DNA of 64,000 nucleotides. Source: Rahnella inusitata (GTDB lineage Bacteria; Pseudomonadota; Gammaproteobacteria; Enterobacterales; Enterobacteriaceae). The notes below the pieces were generated by a model that did not search any database, was not told the DNA's origin, and worked only from the letters and a program-made list of their open reading frames with translations. Below are positions 21,658 to 31,606 of this stretch, piece after piece. Made by a program: the position numbers and the translations under genes. The first letter of the stretch is position 1, and the number at the start of each line of letters is the position of its first letter. Where the stretch lies: assembly GCF_003263515.1 (NCBI RefSeq), contig NZ_JYDE01000037.1:1-64000 (forward strand), in the 5' to 3' direction.

Positions 21658-21850
21658 CGTTGTCCTCCTTTTTGAACAGTTCCAGTAAAGCACAGAGTTA
21701 TTAAGAGTTTCTTAACACGCCTCCGTGGTGACAATTGCACATATTTTTGCACTTTCTGCCTGTAGAGATATCGACAAGTATGCTAATTAATCTGGATGCA
21801 GGACGGCGCCGTACGCTGTTCACCCTGAAATAGCACCATCCAGGAGTCCT

Positions 21851-22840
21851 ATGTCTGGTAAAAATCCCTATTACGATCCGTCAAAAAGCCATCATACACC
21901 TGACGGATTTACCAATATCGAACCGCATAATCGTCAGCAAGGAGATTTCAAACGCTGGCAACAGGAACGCAAAGCGCAGCGGCTGCCTCTGCCGCCGGAG
22001 AAGGGCTACGATCATTTTATTGAAAACTGGTGGCAGACCGCCGATTTCAGTGGCACGGATGATCGGTTGTGGTTTTTAGGCCACGCCTGTCTGCTGCTGC
22101 GCGTCGCGGGATGTTATATCCTGATGGATCCCGCGTTGTCGGAGCGTGCTTCGCCGTTGAGATTTTACGGACCGAAACGCAAAACGCCGGTCGCTGCTCC
22201 GGTTGATCAACTGCCGCCTATCGATGTGGTGATTTTTTCGCATAATCATTATGACCATCTGGACAATGTAACCGTACGCAAATTATTGCGTCGATTTCCG
22301 CAGGTGCAATTTATGGTGCCCCTTGGCATGAAGCGCTGGCTGGAGAAGCGGGGCGCGCATTTTGTCGAAGAGCTGGACTGGTGGGAAGAGCGCCAGTTCG
22401 GCGAACTGACATTATCTGCGGTTCCTGCGCGCCACTGGAGTATGCGAACGCCCTGGGATCGCAATCAGTCGCTGTGGTGCGGTTGGGTGGTCTCGCACCC
22501 CTCACTGCGCTTTTATTTTTCGGGCGACAGTGGTTACAGCAATCAGTTTGAAAAGATTGGCCAGCGTCTGGGACCTTTTGATTTGGCGGCAATTCCGATA
22601 GGTGCCTATGCACCAAGATGGTTCATGAGCGCGCAACATATGGACCCGCAACAGGCTGTGGACGTGTTTTCAGAGCTGCGTTGTCACAAAGCCGTGCCGA
22701 TTCACTGGGGCGTTTTTGAATTAGCGGATGAATCTCTGGATCAGCCTTTGAAAGAATTAGCTCAGGCAATTTCGGAAAGCGTCTCGCCGGATATCAAATT
22801 TTCGCCGTTAAAAATCGGGGCGAGCATCACCAAAGAGTGA
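21851..22840 (+). CDS. MBL-fold hydrolase, NAPE-PLD/RomA-like
   Basis: 329 residues with the metallo-beta-lactamase fold. The metal motif SHNHYDHLD (HxHxDH type) is at about residues 129-137. Further metal-binding segments are ARHWS, FSGDSGY and a late PIHWG. The N-terminal DRLWFLGHACLLLRVAG and MDPALSERASP pattern fits the group that includes N-acyl-phosphatidylethanolamine phospholipase D and the RomA protein of Klebsiella and Enterobacter. A cytosolic zinc hydrolase is likely; the substrate is unknown. The ATG at 21851 has AGGAG seven bases upstream. It is transcribed alone. Confidence 0.82.
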   Translation: MSGKNPYYDPSKSHHTPDGFTNIEPHNRQQGDFKRWQQERKAQRLPLPPEKGYDHFIENWWQTADFSGTDDRLWFLGHACLLLRVAGCYILMDPALSERASPLRFYGPKRKTPVAAPVDQLPPIDVVIFSHNHYDHLDNVTVRKLLRRFPQVQFMVPLGMKRWLEKRGAHFVEELDWWEERQFGELTLSAVPARHWSMRTPWDRNQSLWCGWVVSHPSLRFYFSGDSGYSNQFEKIGQRLGPFDLAAIPIGAYAPRWFMSAQHMDPQQAVDVFSELRCHKAVPIHWGVFELADESLDQPLKELAQAISESVSPDIKFSPLKIGASITKE

Positions 22841-23965
22841 AATTATTCCTCATTCAAATTATAGGGCAGGAAAAATCTCATTCAGTGATTAATGAGAAGT
22901 ATTATCACTTAAGAGGCATTTTATTTTACCCTGTTAAGGGTAAGGGTTAATGATTTGTTATTATTTATAAAGTGAATGGCAAAACACGATGAAATGCCTC
23001 TTCAGAGTTGCAAAATATTGCCGCGTCCGGCAGAGAATTATGTAGTTTATGACCATAAAGCTTCTCCCTGAGCCTAGCGGAGAGGGCTTTATGCTGCGGG
23101 AACTCATAGTGTGCCGTGAAGCACCTTGTCTGTCGTAATGTGGCAAACGCATACCCGTGACGTGAAACAGCGGGCTGTGTCGAAGAAAAGACCTGGATGT
23201 TACGCATCAGGAAATAAAATCTGCGAGGCAGATCACGGTAATTAATAATTATTATTCATATCGATATCTTATTAGTGAATAAGCGTGCCCTGGTTATTCT
23301 TCAGTTTTCATGTGAATTTAACGAAGTCGCAAACTTTAATTCATTATAATGTAAACAACGCCAGGCAACGAAATATACATGTGAGGATTAAGGGCTTTGA
23401 ATTGAAATCCTCCGTCCGGTTTTTTCACTCACTAATATCCCTGCCAATGTAAAGGCGCACGGTTTAGGTGCATTAATTTCATTTGTTTGTTTTGTTTGCA
23501 CCATTTTATTCATCCATGACCTTTTTGATTATTGCATAACCAGTCACATAACCTGAAAGCCACATCAGCGGGAGCGTCCTGCGATTGCTTATGGTCTAAA
23601 TATTCCGCGACTCCTATGAGAGGCTGGTCGTGGCGATCCTGCACGCGGTCAGCAGGGGACTGATGCGTAAGCCATCTTCCGGGATATCCTCCATAAAAAT
23701 TCAAATAAAGATGTTTTTTACGCTTACGGTTCTACATTAAATGATCAATAATCGAAACAGGTCGTTATTGTTTTGTTGGATATACCGCTGTACCTGTAAA
23801 GCAGAAAAAAGCATGTCTATCAACATATTTCAGCTTAACTGAACACGAAGTGCCATTAAGCGGCTCAAATATGTGCGACATGTCCATCGCTGATTAAAAA
23901 TGGCTTGCCATCGAATTCAGAGTATGTGATAACGCTTCTGGGTAAAACGAGGTACAGTTCTGTAT
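22841..23965. other. 1.1 kb region without a confident gene
   Basis: This is the largest non-coding stretch of the core region. It holds an 11-base inverted repeat (AAGAGGCATTT at 22911, its complement at 22992) and a stem-loop at 23054-23093 (arms CATAAAGC and GCTTTATG with inner CTCC/GGAG). A minus-strand open frame at 23510-23704 looks like a decayed small gene. The last 250 bases carry the yobF-cspC control region. Nothing was recognised as a known RNA. Confidence 0.5.
23510..23704 (-). pseudogene. possible decayed small gene
   Basis: Two overlapping minus-strand frames read like one small protein split by a shift. ATG 23692 opens MEDIPEDGLRISPLLTACRI and stops after 26 codons; the other frame continues IGVAEYLDHK and DAPADVAFRLCDWL to a stop at 23510. 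The joined reading would be about 60 residues of helical, acidic protein. There is no ribosome site for the longer frame and the family is unknown. Confidence 0.25.
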
Positions 23966-24082
23966 ATGTGTGGCATTTTCAGTATAGAAGTTCTGAGTAA
24001 AGACGTTCACGTTGAATACCGCTTCTCTGCCGATTCTAATCTTAGTGCCTCAAGCAGTAACGACTCTAGTTTGTCTATGTAA
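23966..24082 (+). CDS. yobF: YobF small protein upstream of cspC
   Basis: 38 residues. [20 protein letters not shown] matches E. coli YobF ([20 protein letters not shown]) for its first half; the tail is Ser-rich. It lies 41 bases before cspC in the same order as in E. coli, where the two are cotranscribed and YobF responds to stress. The ribosome site is weak and distant. Confidence 0.8.
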   Translation: MCGIFSIEVLSKDVHVEYRFSADSNLSASSSNDSSLSM

Positions 24083-24123
24083 CGCCTACGGGCGGTTTAA
24101 ACAATCCAAAGGAAATACTCAAG

Positions 24124-24333
24124 ATGGCAAAGATCAAAGGTCAAGTTAAGTGGTTCAACGAGTCTAAAGGTTTCGGTTTCATTACTCCTGCTGACGGCAG
24201 CAAAGACGTGTTCGTACACTTCTCTGCAATCCAGGGTAACGGCTTCAAAACTCTGGCTGAAGGCCAGAACGTAGAGTTCGAAATCCAGGACGGCCAGAAA
24301 GGCCCGTCTGCAGTTAACGTAACTGCAATCTAA
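24124..24333 (+). CDS. cspC: cold-shock-family RNA-binding protein CspC
   Basis: 69 residues, nearly identical to E. coli CspC; the only difference seen by eye is Ser for Ala in [11 protein letters not shown]. The RNA-binding motifs KGFGFI and VFVHFSAI are intact. CspC is constitutively made and stabilises rpoS and other mRNAs as an antiterminator and RNA chaperone. AAGGAA precedes the ATG. Confidence 0.96.
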   Translation: MAKIKGQVKWFNESKGFGFITPADGSKDVFVHFSAIQGNGFKTLAEGQNVEFEIQDGQKGPSAVNVTAI

Positions 24334-24347
24334 GCAGCGTCCAGCTG

Positions 24348-24377
24348 TAAAAAAACCCGCCAAGGCGGGTTTTTTTG
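24348..24377. terminator. bidirectional intrinsic terminator between cspC and the laccase-like gene
   Basis: AACCCGCC, loop AA and GGCGGGTT with seven A before and seven T after. It can stop both cspC and the convergent minus-strand gene at 24388. Confidence 0.93.
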
Positions 24378-24387
24378 TGTCCGGCAT

Positions 24388-25089
24388 TCAGAGAATGATG
24401 ATCCCGGATTGCTGATTGCGTCCGCTGATGCCAGGATGCGCCGGATCTTTTTCTCGCTGATGGCTGTTGCGGCGATAGCTGGTGTAGTTGAAACCGGTGC
24501 CGGTTTCATCGGGTGTGCATATCGTGCAACGGCCAGCGTGATCGATGTCGGCAAAGCCCAGCGCGCGTAATTTCGCTTCGGCAATAGCGGCCAGATTCAG
24601 ATGGCGCGGCACAGGTGATATCAGTGAAGGCGGAAAATCAAGGCGCTGCATATACGTGTCCGTCAGCTCCTGACTCACTTCATAGCAGCAGGCACCCGCC
24701 GCCGGGCCGATAGACACCACCCAGTCAGCCGTATCTCCTGACGCGTTAATTCGGGCAGCCATCAGTTCCAGAATCCCGTCGATCAGACCCCGCCAGCCCG
24801 CGTGGACTACGCCGGTTTGCTTGCCATCTTTGCGGCAAAAAATCACCGGTAAACAGTCCGCCGTGAATACCGCCAGAAGAATGCCGGGCGTTGAGGTGAA
24901 GAACCCATCTGCTTCGCCACAGGCCTGTCCAGACTGAGTGACATCGACTATCCGAACGCCATGCACCTGCTTCTTGGCAGGACGGGTGGATTCGTAAGAT
25001 TGTAACTCAGCAGGAAGCAAGGTGTGCTTATCACCGAAGCCATGAAGAATACCGGGTATTTGACGGAGTAAGGCTGAGCTGTCACTCAT
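24388..25089 (-). CDS. YfiH/PgeF-family polyphenol oxidase-like protein
   Basis: 233 residues of the family formerly called multicopper laccase. PgeF itself edits misincorporated serine in muropeptides, and relatives (FAMIN) are purine nucleoside enzymes. The conserved metal and catalytic residues are His at about 43 (KQVHGVR), Cys79 (TADCLPVIF) and His96 (VVHAGWRGL). The C terminus beyond YTSYRRNSHQ is longer and Gly/Gln-rich. The genuine pgeF of enterobacteria adjoins rluD; this copy stands beside rlmA and cspC, so it is probably a paralogue. Confidence 0.82.
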   Translation of the reverse strand: MSDSSALLRQIPGILHGFGDKHTLLPAELQSYESTRPAKKQVHGVRIVDVTQSGQACGEADGFFTSTPGILLAVFTADCLPVIFCRKDGKQTGVVHAGWRGLIDGILELMAARINASGDTADWVVSIGPAAGACCYEVSQELTDTYMQRLDFPPSLISPVPRHLNLAAIAEAKLRALGFADIDHAGRCTICTPDETGTGFNYTSYRRNSHQREKDPAHPGISGRNQQSGIIIL

Positions 25090-25235
25090 CTCAAGTCTCG
25101 TTAAGGAAAGGTCATGGCATCAGTGTAGCTGGCTTTTGGCCGGACTTTCCAGCGGTTGCAACCACCAGTCGCCTTCTTTAGACTTAACATTATTGCGAAT
25201 ATTCGCCCCTCAGACTTTCCTTGCAGGTTTCCCGC

Positions 25236-26075
25236 ATGACTTATCAGTGTCCACTTTGTTTCCAGCCTCTTGAGCTGACCGGCCAGCAATGGCGCTGTCC
25301 GCAGAATCATCAGTTTGATCATGCCAAAGAAGGCTACGTCAATCTGATGCCCGTGCAGCATAAACGCTCGAAGCAACCGGGGGACAGTACTGAAATGATG
25401 ATGTCACGCCGTGCCTTTCTTGATGCCGGCCATTATCAGCCGCTGCGCGATCGTCTGGTGACTCTCCTTGATGAACTGTTGCCGCAAAACGCGACGGCTC
25501 TGCTCGATATCGGTTGCGGGGAAGGGTATTACACGACGGCTATTGCTGAACGGTTAGCTCTGACGCGTGCGATGAAAGTGTATGGACTGGATGTAGCGAA
25601 GGTCGCGATTCGTTATGCGGCGAAGCGGTATCATTCGGCGGCTTTTTGCGTGGCTTCCAGCCATCGTTTACCCTTCGCCGAGGCCTCGCTGGACGCCGTG
25701 GTGCGGATCTACGCACCCTGCAAGGCGCAGGAGCTGTACCGCGCCGTTAAACCGGGTGGCGTGGTGTTAACCGTTGCACCAGGGCCGCGCCATCTGTATC
25801 AGCTGAAAGGGCTGATTTATCAGGATGTGCAGTTGCATGCGGAGCTGGATGAACAGCTGGAGGGCTTCGAACGTATTGCGACGGAATCCCTCGCCTACGC
25901 TATGCAGCTTACCGGGCCGGAGGCGTTTGATTTATTGCAGATGACACCTTTTGCATGGCGCGCGACGGAAGAGGTGATGGCGAATCTGAAGGCTGAGACG
26001 GCGTTCGGTTGTGAGACTGATTTCGTCATCAGGCTGCATCAGCGCAAACCAGATGACGAAAGCATTAATTCTTAA
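25236..26075 (+). CDS. rlmA: 23S rRNA (guanine(745)-N1)-methyltransferase RlmA
   Basis: Methylates G745 in helix 35 of 23S rRNA. The zinc ligands C5, C8, C21 and H25 (YQCPLC...WRCPQNH) and the SAM motif [12 protein letters not shown] are in place. The ATG at 25236 gives 279 residues, near the E. coli length. Gene order (cspC, rlmA, yobD, man) is as in E. coli, except that mntP, which lies between rlmA and yobD there, is absent. Confidence 0.95.
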   Translation: MTYQCPLCFQPLELTGQQWRCPQNHQFDHAKEGYVNLMPVQHKRSKQPGDSTEMMMSRRAFLDAGHYQPLRDRLVTLLDELLPQNATALLDIGCGEGYYTTAIAERLALTRAMKVYGLDVAKVAIRYAAKRYHSAAFCVASSHRLPFAEASLDAVVRIYAPCKAQELYRAVKPGGVVLTVAPGPRHLYQLKGLIYQDVQLHAELDEQLEGFERIATESLAYAMQLTGPEAFDLLQMTPFAWRATEEVMANLKAETAFGCETDFVIRLHQRKPDDESINS

Positions 26076-26102
26076 TTTAGTCTTTCAGGGTTGAAGACCA
26101 GG

Positions 26103-26561
26103 CTACTGATTTTCAACCATCACTTTGTAAATCTTCTCTAAATCATCCAGCTCGTTTACGCGGATCAATAACTTCTTCTGTTCCAATTCAAACACCAGCA
26201 CACCATCTTCTGAGAGATTCATACTGCGGATCCTGTCATAAGTGATGAAGGTATTGGCGAAGTAAAACCCTTTGGGCTTGAACAGCAATTTTGGCCAGCG
26301 AATAAAAGAAAGATAGAACGCCACCAGCGCCAGACCAATCAACAAATAGTTGGTAAGTGGCGTGCCATTGGCCTGAATATTGTTGTAAAGCAGGATCGCC
26401 AGCAAGCCAATGAAGATGATGGAATCGAGCTTATTGCGGCGACGAAGATTGACTCTGAGGCGGGTTTTGCCGTTTTTGGCTCCCATGATGAATTCGTCGT
26501 AGATGGCATAGGCCAGCAGCATGAAGGTGAAAAGGGCGAGGACGATATCGGTCACGGACAT
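26103..26561 (-). CDS. yobD: UPF0266 membrane protein YobD
   Basis: 152 residues, equal to E. coli YobD, with three membrane helices at about 3-22, 45-62 and 68-86 and the cytosolic C-terminal segment [20 protein letters not shown]. The ATG at 26561 has CTGGAG upstream; the longer frame is not used. Function is unknown. It is convergent with rlmA and downstream of manXYZ. Confidence 0.92.
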   Translation of the reverse strand: MSVTDIVLALFTFMLLAYAIYDEFIMGAKNGKTRLRVNLRRRNKLDSIIFIGLLAILLYNNIQANGTPLTNYLLIGLALVAFYLSFIRWPKLLFKPKGFYFANTFITYDRIRSMNLSEDGVLVFELEQKKLLIRVNELDDLEKIYKVMVENQ

Positions 26562-26626
26562 GAAAAAACTCCAGCGTACTGCCAACAGGCAAAGCAAAAT
26601 AAAAGCAGAAACAGACAAACTCAGGC

Positions 26627-26659
26627 AATAAAAAAGCCGGAGGAGTGATCCCCCGGCTT
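26627..26659 (-). terminator. intrinsic terminator after manZ
   Basis: On the minus strand AAGCCGG and CCGGCTT arms with a 12-base loop are followed by TTTTATT. Confidence 0.88.
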
Positions 26660-26666
26660 GTGGTTA

Positions 26667-27509
26667 TCAGAGACCTAACAGGCCAATCCAGTAACCGAAG
26701 ATCCCGATGGCGAAGAAGCCAACGATGATCCACAACGCATTCACTTTCCGACGCAGCAGCCACATACAGCCGAAGGTCAGCAGCAATGGCACCAGACCCG
26801 GCATCAGCTGGTCCAGAATCGTCTGTACCGTAGTGACCGTGGTATGACCGGTTTGGTCGGTTATCTTCGATACCACCAGCGGAATGTTAACGTGCGTCCA
26901 TTTGTTAACCAGTGCCCCCATGACAAAGAGGCCGAGAATCGACGCCCCCTCGGTCAGTTTTTGCAGGAAGCCGCCGCCCATATCACCTACGATATCGACA
27001 CCTTTTTTGTAGCCATAAGCCACACCGTAATAACGGGTCAGCAGGCGTACAAGGTTAAACAATACGAAGAACAGCAATGGCCCAAGCAGACTCCCGGTCA
27101 TCGCGATACCCGCACCCAGTGCAGCAAACACCGGACGTACAGTACCCCAGAAGATCGGGTCACCCACACCTGCCAGAGGACCCATCAGACCGACTTTCAG
27201 GCCGTTGATGGCCGCGTCGTCGATAGGAGCGCCGTTGGCACGCTGTTCTTCCATCGCAAGCGTTACGCCCAGAACCGGCGCGGCAACATATGGATGGGTG
27301 TTGAAGAATTCCAGGTGGCGTTTAATTGCCGCTTTGCGATCGTCGTTATTTTCAGGATAGAGACGACGAATAGCAGGCACCATACAGAAACAGAAGCCCA
27401 GAGCCTGCATACGTTCGAAGTTCCATGACCCCTGGAAAAGGTTGGAGCGCATAAACACACCGCGGATGTCGCCTGCCGTGAGTTTTTTAACTTCAGTTTT
27501 ATCAACCAT
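26667..27509 (-). CDS. manZ: PTS mannose permease subunit IID
   Basis: Membrane subunit of the mannose-type phosphotransferase system, which imports and phosphorylates mannose, glucose, glucosamine and related sugars. It is nearly identical to E. coli ManZ over blocks such as RGVFMRSNLFQGSWNFERMQ and GPLAGVGDPIFWGTVRPV. 280 residues from ATG 27509; an in-frame GTG three codons earlier is less likely. It starts 11 bases after manY. E. coli ManYZ is also the lambda DNA injection pore and a target of class IIa bacteriocins. Confidence 0.96.
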   Translation of the reverse strand: MVDKTEVKKLTAGDIRGVFMRSNLFQGSWNFERMQALGFCFCMVPAIRRLYPENNDDRKAAIKRHLEFFNTHPYVAAPVLGVTLAMEEQRANGAPIDDAAINGLKVGLMGPLAGVGDPIFWGTVRPVFAALGAGIAMTGSLLGPLLFFVLFNLVRLLTRYYGVAYGYKKGVDIVGDMGGGFLQKLTEGASILGLFVMGALVNKWTHVNIPLVVSKITDQTGHTTVTTVQTILDQLMPGLVPLLLTFGCMWLLRRKVNALWIIVGFFAIGIFGYWIGLLGL

Positions 27510-27520
27510 GTCCTTCACCC

Positions 27521-28318
27521 TTAATCCAATTCGTTATCGAGGTCGTTAACACCCGGAGCTGCCGCTGCTTGCGCAGATTTGTTGTATTTCGGGCTCAACT
27601 GGATGTAAAGCACTGCCATCACCACACCAATCACACCCAGTGCAACCAGGTTGAAGTTAGTGAATGCCGCAGTCACGAAACCGAGGTAGAAGAAAGGCAT
27701 CAGGTAGCCAGCACGCATCATGTTAATGACCATGGCGTAACCGACGACGACAATCATACCACCCGCAATATTCAGACCGTTGGTGACCACTTCCGGAATC
27801 GATGCCAGCAAGTCATGAACGATGGCAGTACCCACGGAAACAGCAACAATCACGGCTGGAATAGCGATACGCATTGCTTGGAGAACCAGCGCCGAAACGT
27901 GGATCCAGGTAATCGCGCTCAGGTTTCCTTTCTCAGCGGCTTTATCAGCAGCATGCTGGAAGGCAACGGTGATAGTACGAACGATAATGGTTAATACCTG
28001 ACCTGCTGCAGCCAGAGGGATGGCTAATGCAATACCGGCACCGACAGACTGTCCGCCTGCGATAACCAGAATGGTAGAAATGATGGAGGCGAGGGCGGCA
28101 TCCGGCGCAACAGCAGCACCGATGTTCATCCAGCCAAGCGCGATCATTTCCAACGTACCGCCGATAATAATCCCGGTTTTAACATCACCCAGAACAAAAC
28201 CGATCAAAGTACAGGCAACTAACGGACGGTGAAACTGGAATTCATCCAGAATCGAACCCATCCCGGCAATACATGCAACAATAAATATCAGCACAATTTG
28301 TAGTGTGGTGATCTCCAT
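27521..28318 (-). CDS. manY: PTS mannose permease subunit IIC
   Basis: 265 residues, hydrophobic throughout, with the family start MEITTLQIVLIFIVACIAG and the GGTLEMIALGWMNIGAAVAP segment involved in sugar binding. It forms the transport channel with ManZ. The C-terminal tail is Ala-rich and polar. It lies 93 bases after manX. Confidence 0.96.
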   Translation of the reverse strand: MEITTLQIVLIFIVACIAGMGSILDEFQFHRPLVACTLIGFVLGDVKTGIIIGGTLEMIALGWMNIGAAVAPDAALASIISTILVIAGGQSVGAGIALAIPLAAAGQVLTIIVRTITVAFQHAADKAAEKGNLSAITWIHVSALVLQAMRIAIPAVIVAVSVGTAIVHDLLASIPEVVTNGLNIAGGMIVVVGYAMVINMMRAGYLMPFFYLGFVTAAFTNFNLVALGVIGVVMAVLYIQLSPKYNKSAQAAAAPGVNDLDNELD

Positions 28319-28411
28319 TGCACTTCTCCTATGACCAAAGGACGCTGAGTAAAAACAAGCACATCAGATGCAGATAACGTTGAGAAAATCTGCGTTTGAC
28401 GCCTGTGCTTA

Positions 28412-29374
28412 TTAATTCATCTTATTAATAAGATCCATCATCTTAAGACGTGAATCCGAGGACACTTTACGCACTTCAAGTTCAATACCTTTTTCATTCA
28501 GTTTTTTGAATGCTTCGATATCTTTCTCGTCGACGGACACGGCGTTATTCACCTGGGTTTTACCCTGACGGAATGCCATACCACCAATGTTGACCGATGT
28601 AATCTTCACGCCACCGTCAACCACACGCAGAACGTCGGTTGGGTTGGTGAACAACAACATCACGCGGTCGCCAGCGTATTTCGGGTTGTTGTAAACACGG
28701 ATAGCTTTCTCCACGTCGACAACGTGTGCGGTAACACCAGGAGGAGCAACCTGAGTCAGCAACGTTTTACGCACGGTGTCGGCAGCCACTTCATCGCTGA
28801 TGACAATAATGCGGTTGACGTTGGTTTCTTTGGTCCAGCGGGTCGCGACCTGGCCATGGATCAAGCGGTCATCAATACGAGCAAGACCGATTTTCATGTA
28901 GTCATTCGGACCGGAAGGTTGAACCGGGGCGGCTTTTTTCGGTACCGGTGCGGCGACAGGCGCTTCTGTGGCAGGTTCCGGGGTTTTCAGCGCTTTCACG
29001 CCGATACGTCCGGTTTCCACTGCAATAGCAACCAGTTCTGCGAAGGACGGGTTGTCATCACGGGCCATGAAAGTTTCTGCCAGCATAGGGATGTTAACAC
29101 CGGTGACAACTTCGTAATTTTCCTTATCGACAACAATGCGGCTGGCGGCGTTAAACGGGCTGCCACCCCAGGTGTCGACCAGGAAAAGGACGCCGCTGCT
29201 GGTGTCTAAACCACCCAACTTTGCCGTGTACTTTTCGATCAGGGTTTCGGCATTCTCGCCGGGTACGAAATCGATATAGGCGACATTATCCTGCTCACCT
29301 AAAATCATTTCCGCTGTTTTCAACAACTGTTCAGCTGCTGACCCGTGCGTGCCGATGATAATAGCAATACTCAC
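28412..29374 (-). CDS. manX: PTS mannose subunit IIAB
   Basis: Cytosolic phosphotransfer subunit, 320 residues. The IIA domain carries phospho-acceptor His10 (GTHG). A flexible Ala/Pro/Lys linker spans about 131-155. The IIB domain carries His173 (RLIHGQV). It is first in manXYZ; the control region from 29375 contains an Mlc-like operator. Confidence 0.96.
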   Translation of the reverse strand: MSIAIIIGTHGSAAEQLLKTAEMILGEQDNVAYIDFVPGENAETLIEKYTAKLGGLDTSSGVLFLVDTWGGSPFNAASRIVVDKENYEVVTGVNIPMLAETFMARDDNPSFAELVAIAVETGRIGVKALKTPEPATEAPVAAPVPKKAAPVQPSGPNDYMKIGLARIDDRLIHGQVATRWTKETNVNRIIVISDEVAADTVRKTLLTQVAPPGVTAHVVDVEKAIRVYNNPKYAGDRVMLLFTNPTDVLRVVDGGVKITSVNIGGMAFRQGKTQVNNAVSVDEKDIEAFKKLNEKGIELEVRKVSSDSRLKMMDLINKMN

Positions 29375-29979
29375 TCGCTACCTCCTCTGTTAACTCGGTT
29401 AAGAGTTATGCACATAAGTAATGGTGCTGATGATGATATCCGCCCGTTTTTATTCCTGAGGCGGACAGAGCGTTCCCTGCGTGAGAATGAACCCACTAAT
29501 GTCCGTTAATTTCTGATAACACTGATAAACAGTAAAACGGCAGAACCTCAACAGGTTGTGCGACGTGATTTATTTTAGTGTGTGAAAAAATAAATTTTGT
29601 GACGACTGTCCGTTATTCAAAGACGTATTGTGAATACGCTTCCACGTGCCTAATAAAACAGCATAGATGTTTCAGAATAATGCAGGAGGTAAAAGATCGC
29701 ACTTTCGTCCGATAATCATTCCTGATAAAGTGATTTTCCAAATAATTGAACAGGAGTACCGGGCCTCAGCCCTCCCTATGGACTGTCACCGACGTCACTA
29801 TTCTTCGCTTTTTCACCTCATCGTTACCGGCAAATCCGCCCCAATGGGCCTGATTTTTGCCGCACTGAAACCGCTTTCATCTGTAAGTCATACAGCTAAA
29901 ACACTTTGCCGGGTCTCTGATTGCCCAGCGAATCGCGTTTCTTTGCGTCTTTTTTCTTTAACTCATTGCGGAGTCTGAA
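29375..29979. other. divergent control region between manX and yoaE
   Basis: 605 bases without a gene. The manX-proximal half carries the Mlc-like dyad at 29568-29595. The yoaE-proximal half has a GGGCC..GGCCC-type fold near 29760, the sequence GGGCCTCAGCCC at 29760-29771, and a pyrimidine-rich leader. A manganese riboswitch of the yybP-ykoY class was considered because yoaE encodes a TerC protein, but the consensus is not met. Confidence 0.45.
29568..29595. promoter_or_regulatory. Mlc-like operator upstream of manX
   Basis: Perfect nine-base arms ATTTATTTT and AAAATAAAT separated by 10 bases, like the AT-rich dyads bound by the glucose-responsive repressor Mlc in front of manX and ptsG in E. 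coli. TGTGA half-sites of CRP type are adjacent. The call rests on pattern and position. Confidence 0.5.
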
Positions 29980-31539
29980 ATGGAATTTTTGATGGACCCT
30001 TCAATATGGGTCGGTTTGCTGACACTTGTCGTTCTGGAAATTGTTCTGGGTATCGACAACCTGGTGTTTATCGCCATCCTTGCGGACAAACTGCCACCAA
30101 AACAGCGTGATAAAGCACGTATCATCGGCTTATCCCTAGCTCTGATTATGCGTTTAGGCCTGCTGTCGCTTATCTCGTGGATGGTCAAACTGACCACGCC
30201 GCTGTTTAGCATTGCGCAGTTCAGTTTCTCCGGACGCGATTTGATCCTGTTGCTCGGCGGGGTATTCCTGCTGTTCAAAGCGACGACGGAGTTGCACGAA
30301 CGGCTGGAGGGGCATGAAGAGCACGGTTCGCAAAACCGCGGCTACGCCAGCTTCTGGTCGGTCGTGGCGCAGATTGTGGTGCTGGACGCCGTGTTCTCAC
30401 TCGATGCGGTGATTACCGCCGTTGGCATGGTCAACAACCTGTACGTCATGATGACGGCGGTGGTGATTGCCATGGGTGTCATGCTGCTGGCGTCGAAGTC
30501 GCTGACCCGTTTTGTGAACAATCATCCGACGGTGGTGGTGCTGTGTCTCAGCTTCCTGCTGATGATCGGTCTGAGCCTGATTGCTGAAGGTTTTGGTTTC
30601 CATATTCCGAAAGGTTATCTGTACGCCGCGATCGGTTTCTCCATTCTGATTGAATTGTTCAACCAGATTGCACGCCGTAACTTCCTGAAAAGCCAGTCCA
30701 CACGACCGATGCGTGAACGTACGGCAGAGGCGATTCAGCGTCTGATGGGCGGGAAACGTCAGCATCAGAATGAAGATGAACCCTCAGGTGATGCCGTTCC
30801 TGCCAATGAGACTTTTGCGGAAGAAGAACGTCACATGATAACCGGCGTACTGACGCTGGCCTCGCGTTCGCTGCGCAGCATCATGACGCCGCGCACCGAG
30901 ATCTCCTGGGTGGACTGCGAACGCTCACCGGCTGAAATCCGCAGCCAGCTGCTGGACACGCCGCACAGTCTGTTCCCGATTTGCCGTCATTCTCTGGATG
31001 ACGTGATCGGCGTGGTGCGGGCGAAAGATCTGCTGGTGGCGCTGGAAAAGGGTGAAAGCATCGTGGCCTTTGCCGAGAAAACGCCACCGATCGTGGTGCC
31101 GGAAACGATGGATGTCATCAATCTGCTGGCCGTGCTGCGTAAAGCGAAAGGCCGTCTGGTGGTCGTCAGCAACGAATTTGGTGTGATTCAGGGGCTGGTT
31201 ACGCCGCTGGACGTGCTGGAAGCGATTGCCGGTGAATTCCCGGACGAGGACGAAACGCCAGACGTGATTGCCGACGGTGATTCCTGGATAGCCAAGGGTG
31301 GCACGGATTTACATCTGTTACAGCAGATCCTGGACATTAACACGCTGGTCAGCCCGGACGATGATTTTGCGTCACTGGCGGGTCTGTTGTTATCGAAATC
31401 TGGCCAGATGCCTGTCGCAGGTGAAGTGATTGAAATGGCCTCGCTGCACTTTGAAATTCTCGACGTGACAGATTATCGGATCGAGCGCGTGCGGATCACG
31501 AAAATCCAGTCTGAAGACCATTGGGAAGAAGACCAGTAA
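29980..31539 (+). CDS. yoaE: YoaE, TerC/CBS/CorC-domain inner membrane protein
   Basis: 519 residues, E. coli 518. Domains: a TerC-type membrane domain with about seven helices (1-240), including the acidic helices [20 protein letters not shown] and [16 protein letters not shown] that resemble metal-handling sites; a CBS pair (about 300-415, starting [12 protein letters not shown]); and a C-terminal CorC/HlyC transporter-associated domain (about 430-510). Probably involved in cation export or homeostasis in the inner membrane. CGGAG precedes the ATG. The neighbours man and pdeD are as in E. coli. Confidence 0.94.
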   Translation: MEFLMDPSIWVGLLTLVVLEIVLGIDNLVFIAILADKLPPKQRDKARIIGLSLALIMRLGLLSLISWMVKLTTPLFSIAQFSFSGRDLILLLGGVFLLFKATTELHERLEGHEEHGSQNRGYASFWSVVAQIVVLDAVFSLDAVITAVGMVNNLYVMMTAVVIAMGVMLLASKSLTRFVNNHPTVVVLCLSFLLMIGLSLIAEGFGFHIPKGYLYAAIGFSILIELFNQIARRNFLKSQSTRPMRERTAEAIQRLMGGKRQHQNEDEPSGDAVPANETFAEEERHMITGVLTLASRSLRSIMTPRTEISWVDCERSPAEIRSQLLDTPHSLFPICRHSLDDVIGVVRAKDLLVALEKGESIVAFAEKTPPIVVPETMDVINLLAVLRKAKGRLVVVSNEFGVIQGLVTPLDVLEAIAGEFPDEDETPDVIADGDSWIAKGGTDLHLLQQILDINTLVSPDDDFASLAGLLLSKSGQMPVAGEVIEMASLHFEILDVTDYRIERVRITKIQSEDHWEEDQ

Positions 31540-31559
31540 TAGCGGTTCACTTCTGTTTA

Positions 31560-31587
31560 AAACGGCGACTCCGGTCGCCGTTTTTTA
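31560..31587 (+). terminator. intrinsic terminator after yoaE
   Basis: AACGGCGAC, loop TCCG and GTCGCCGTT are followed by T's, just past the stop. Confidence 0.92.
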
Positions 31588-31606
31588 TGCTTCTTACTCT
31601 CAGCGA

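Noticed and set aside
29640-29979. yybP-ykoY manganese riboswitch before yoaE
   Set aside because: The gene family would fit, but the conserved GGGGAGUA-type core and paired elements are not present in the leader.
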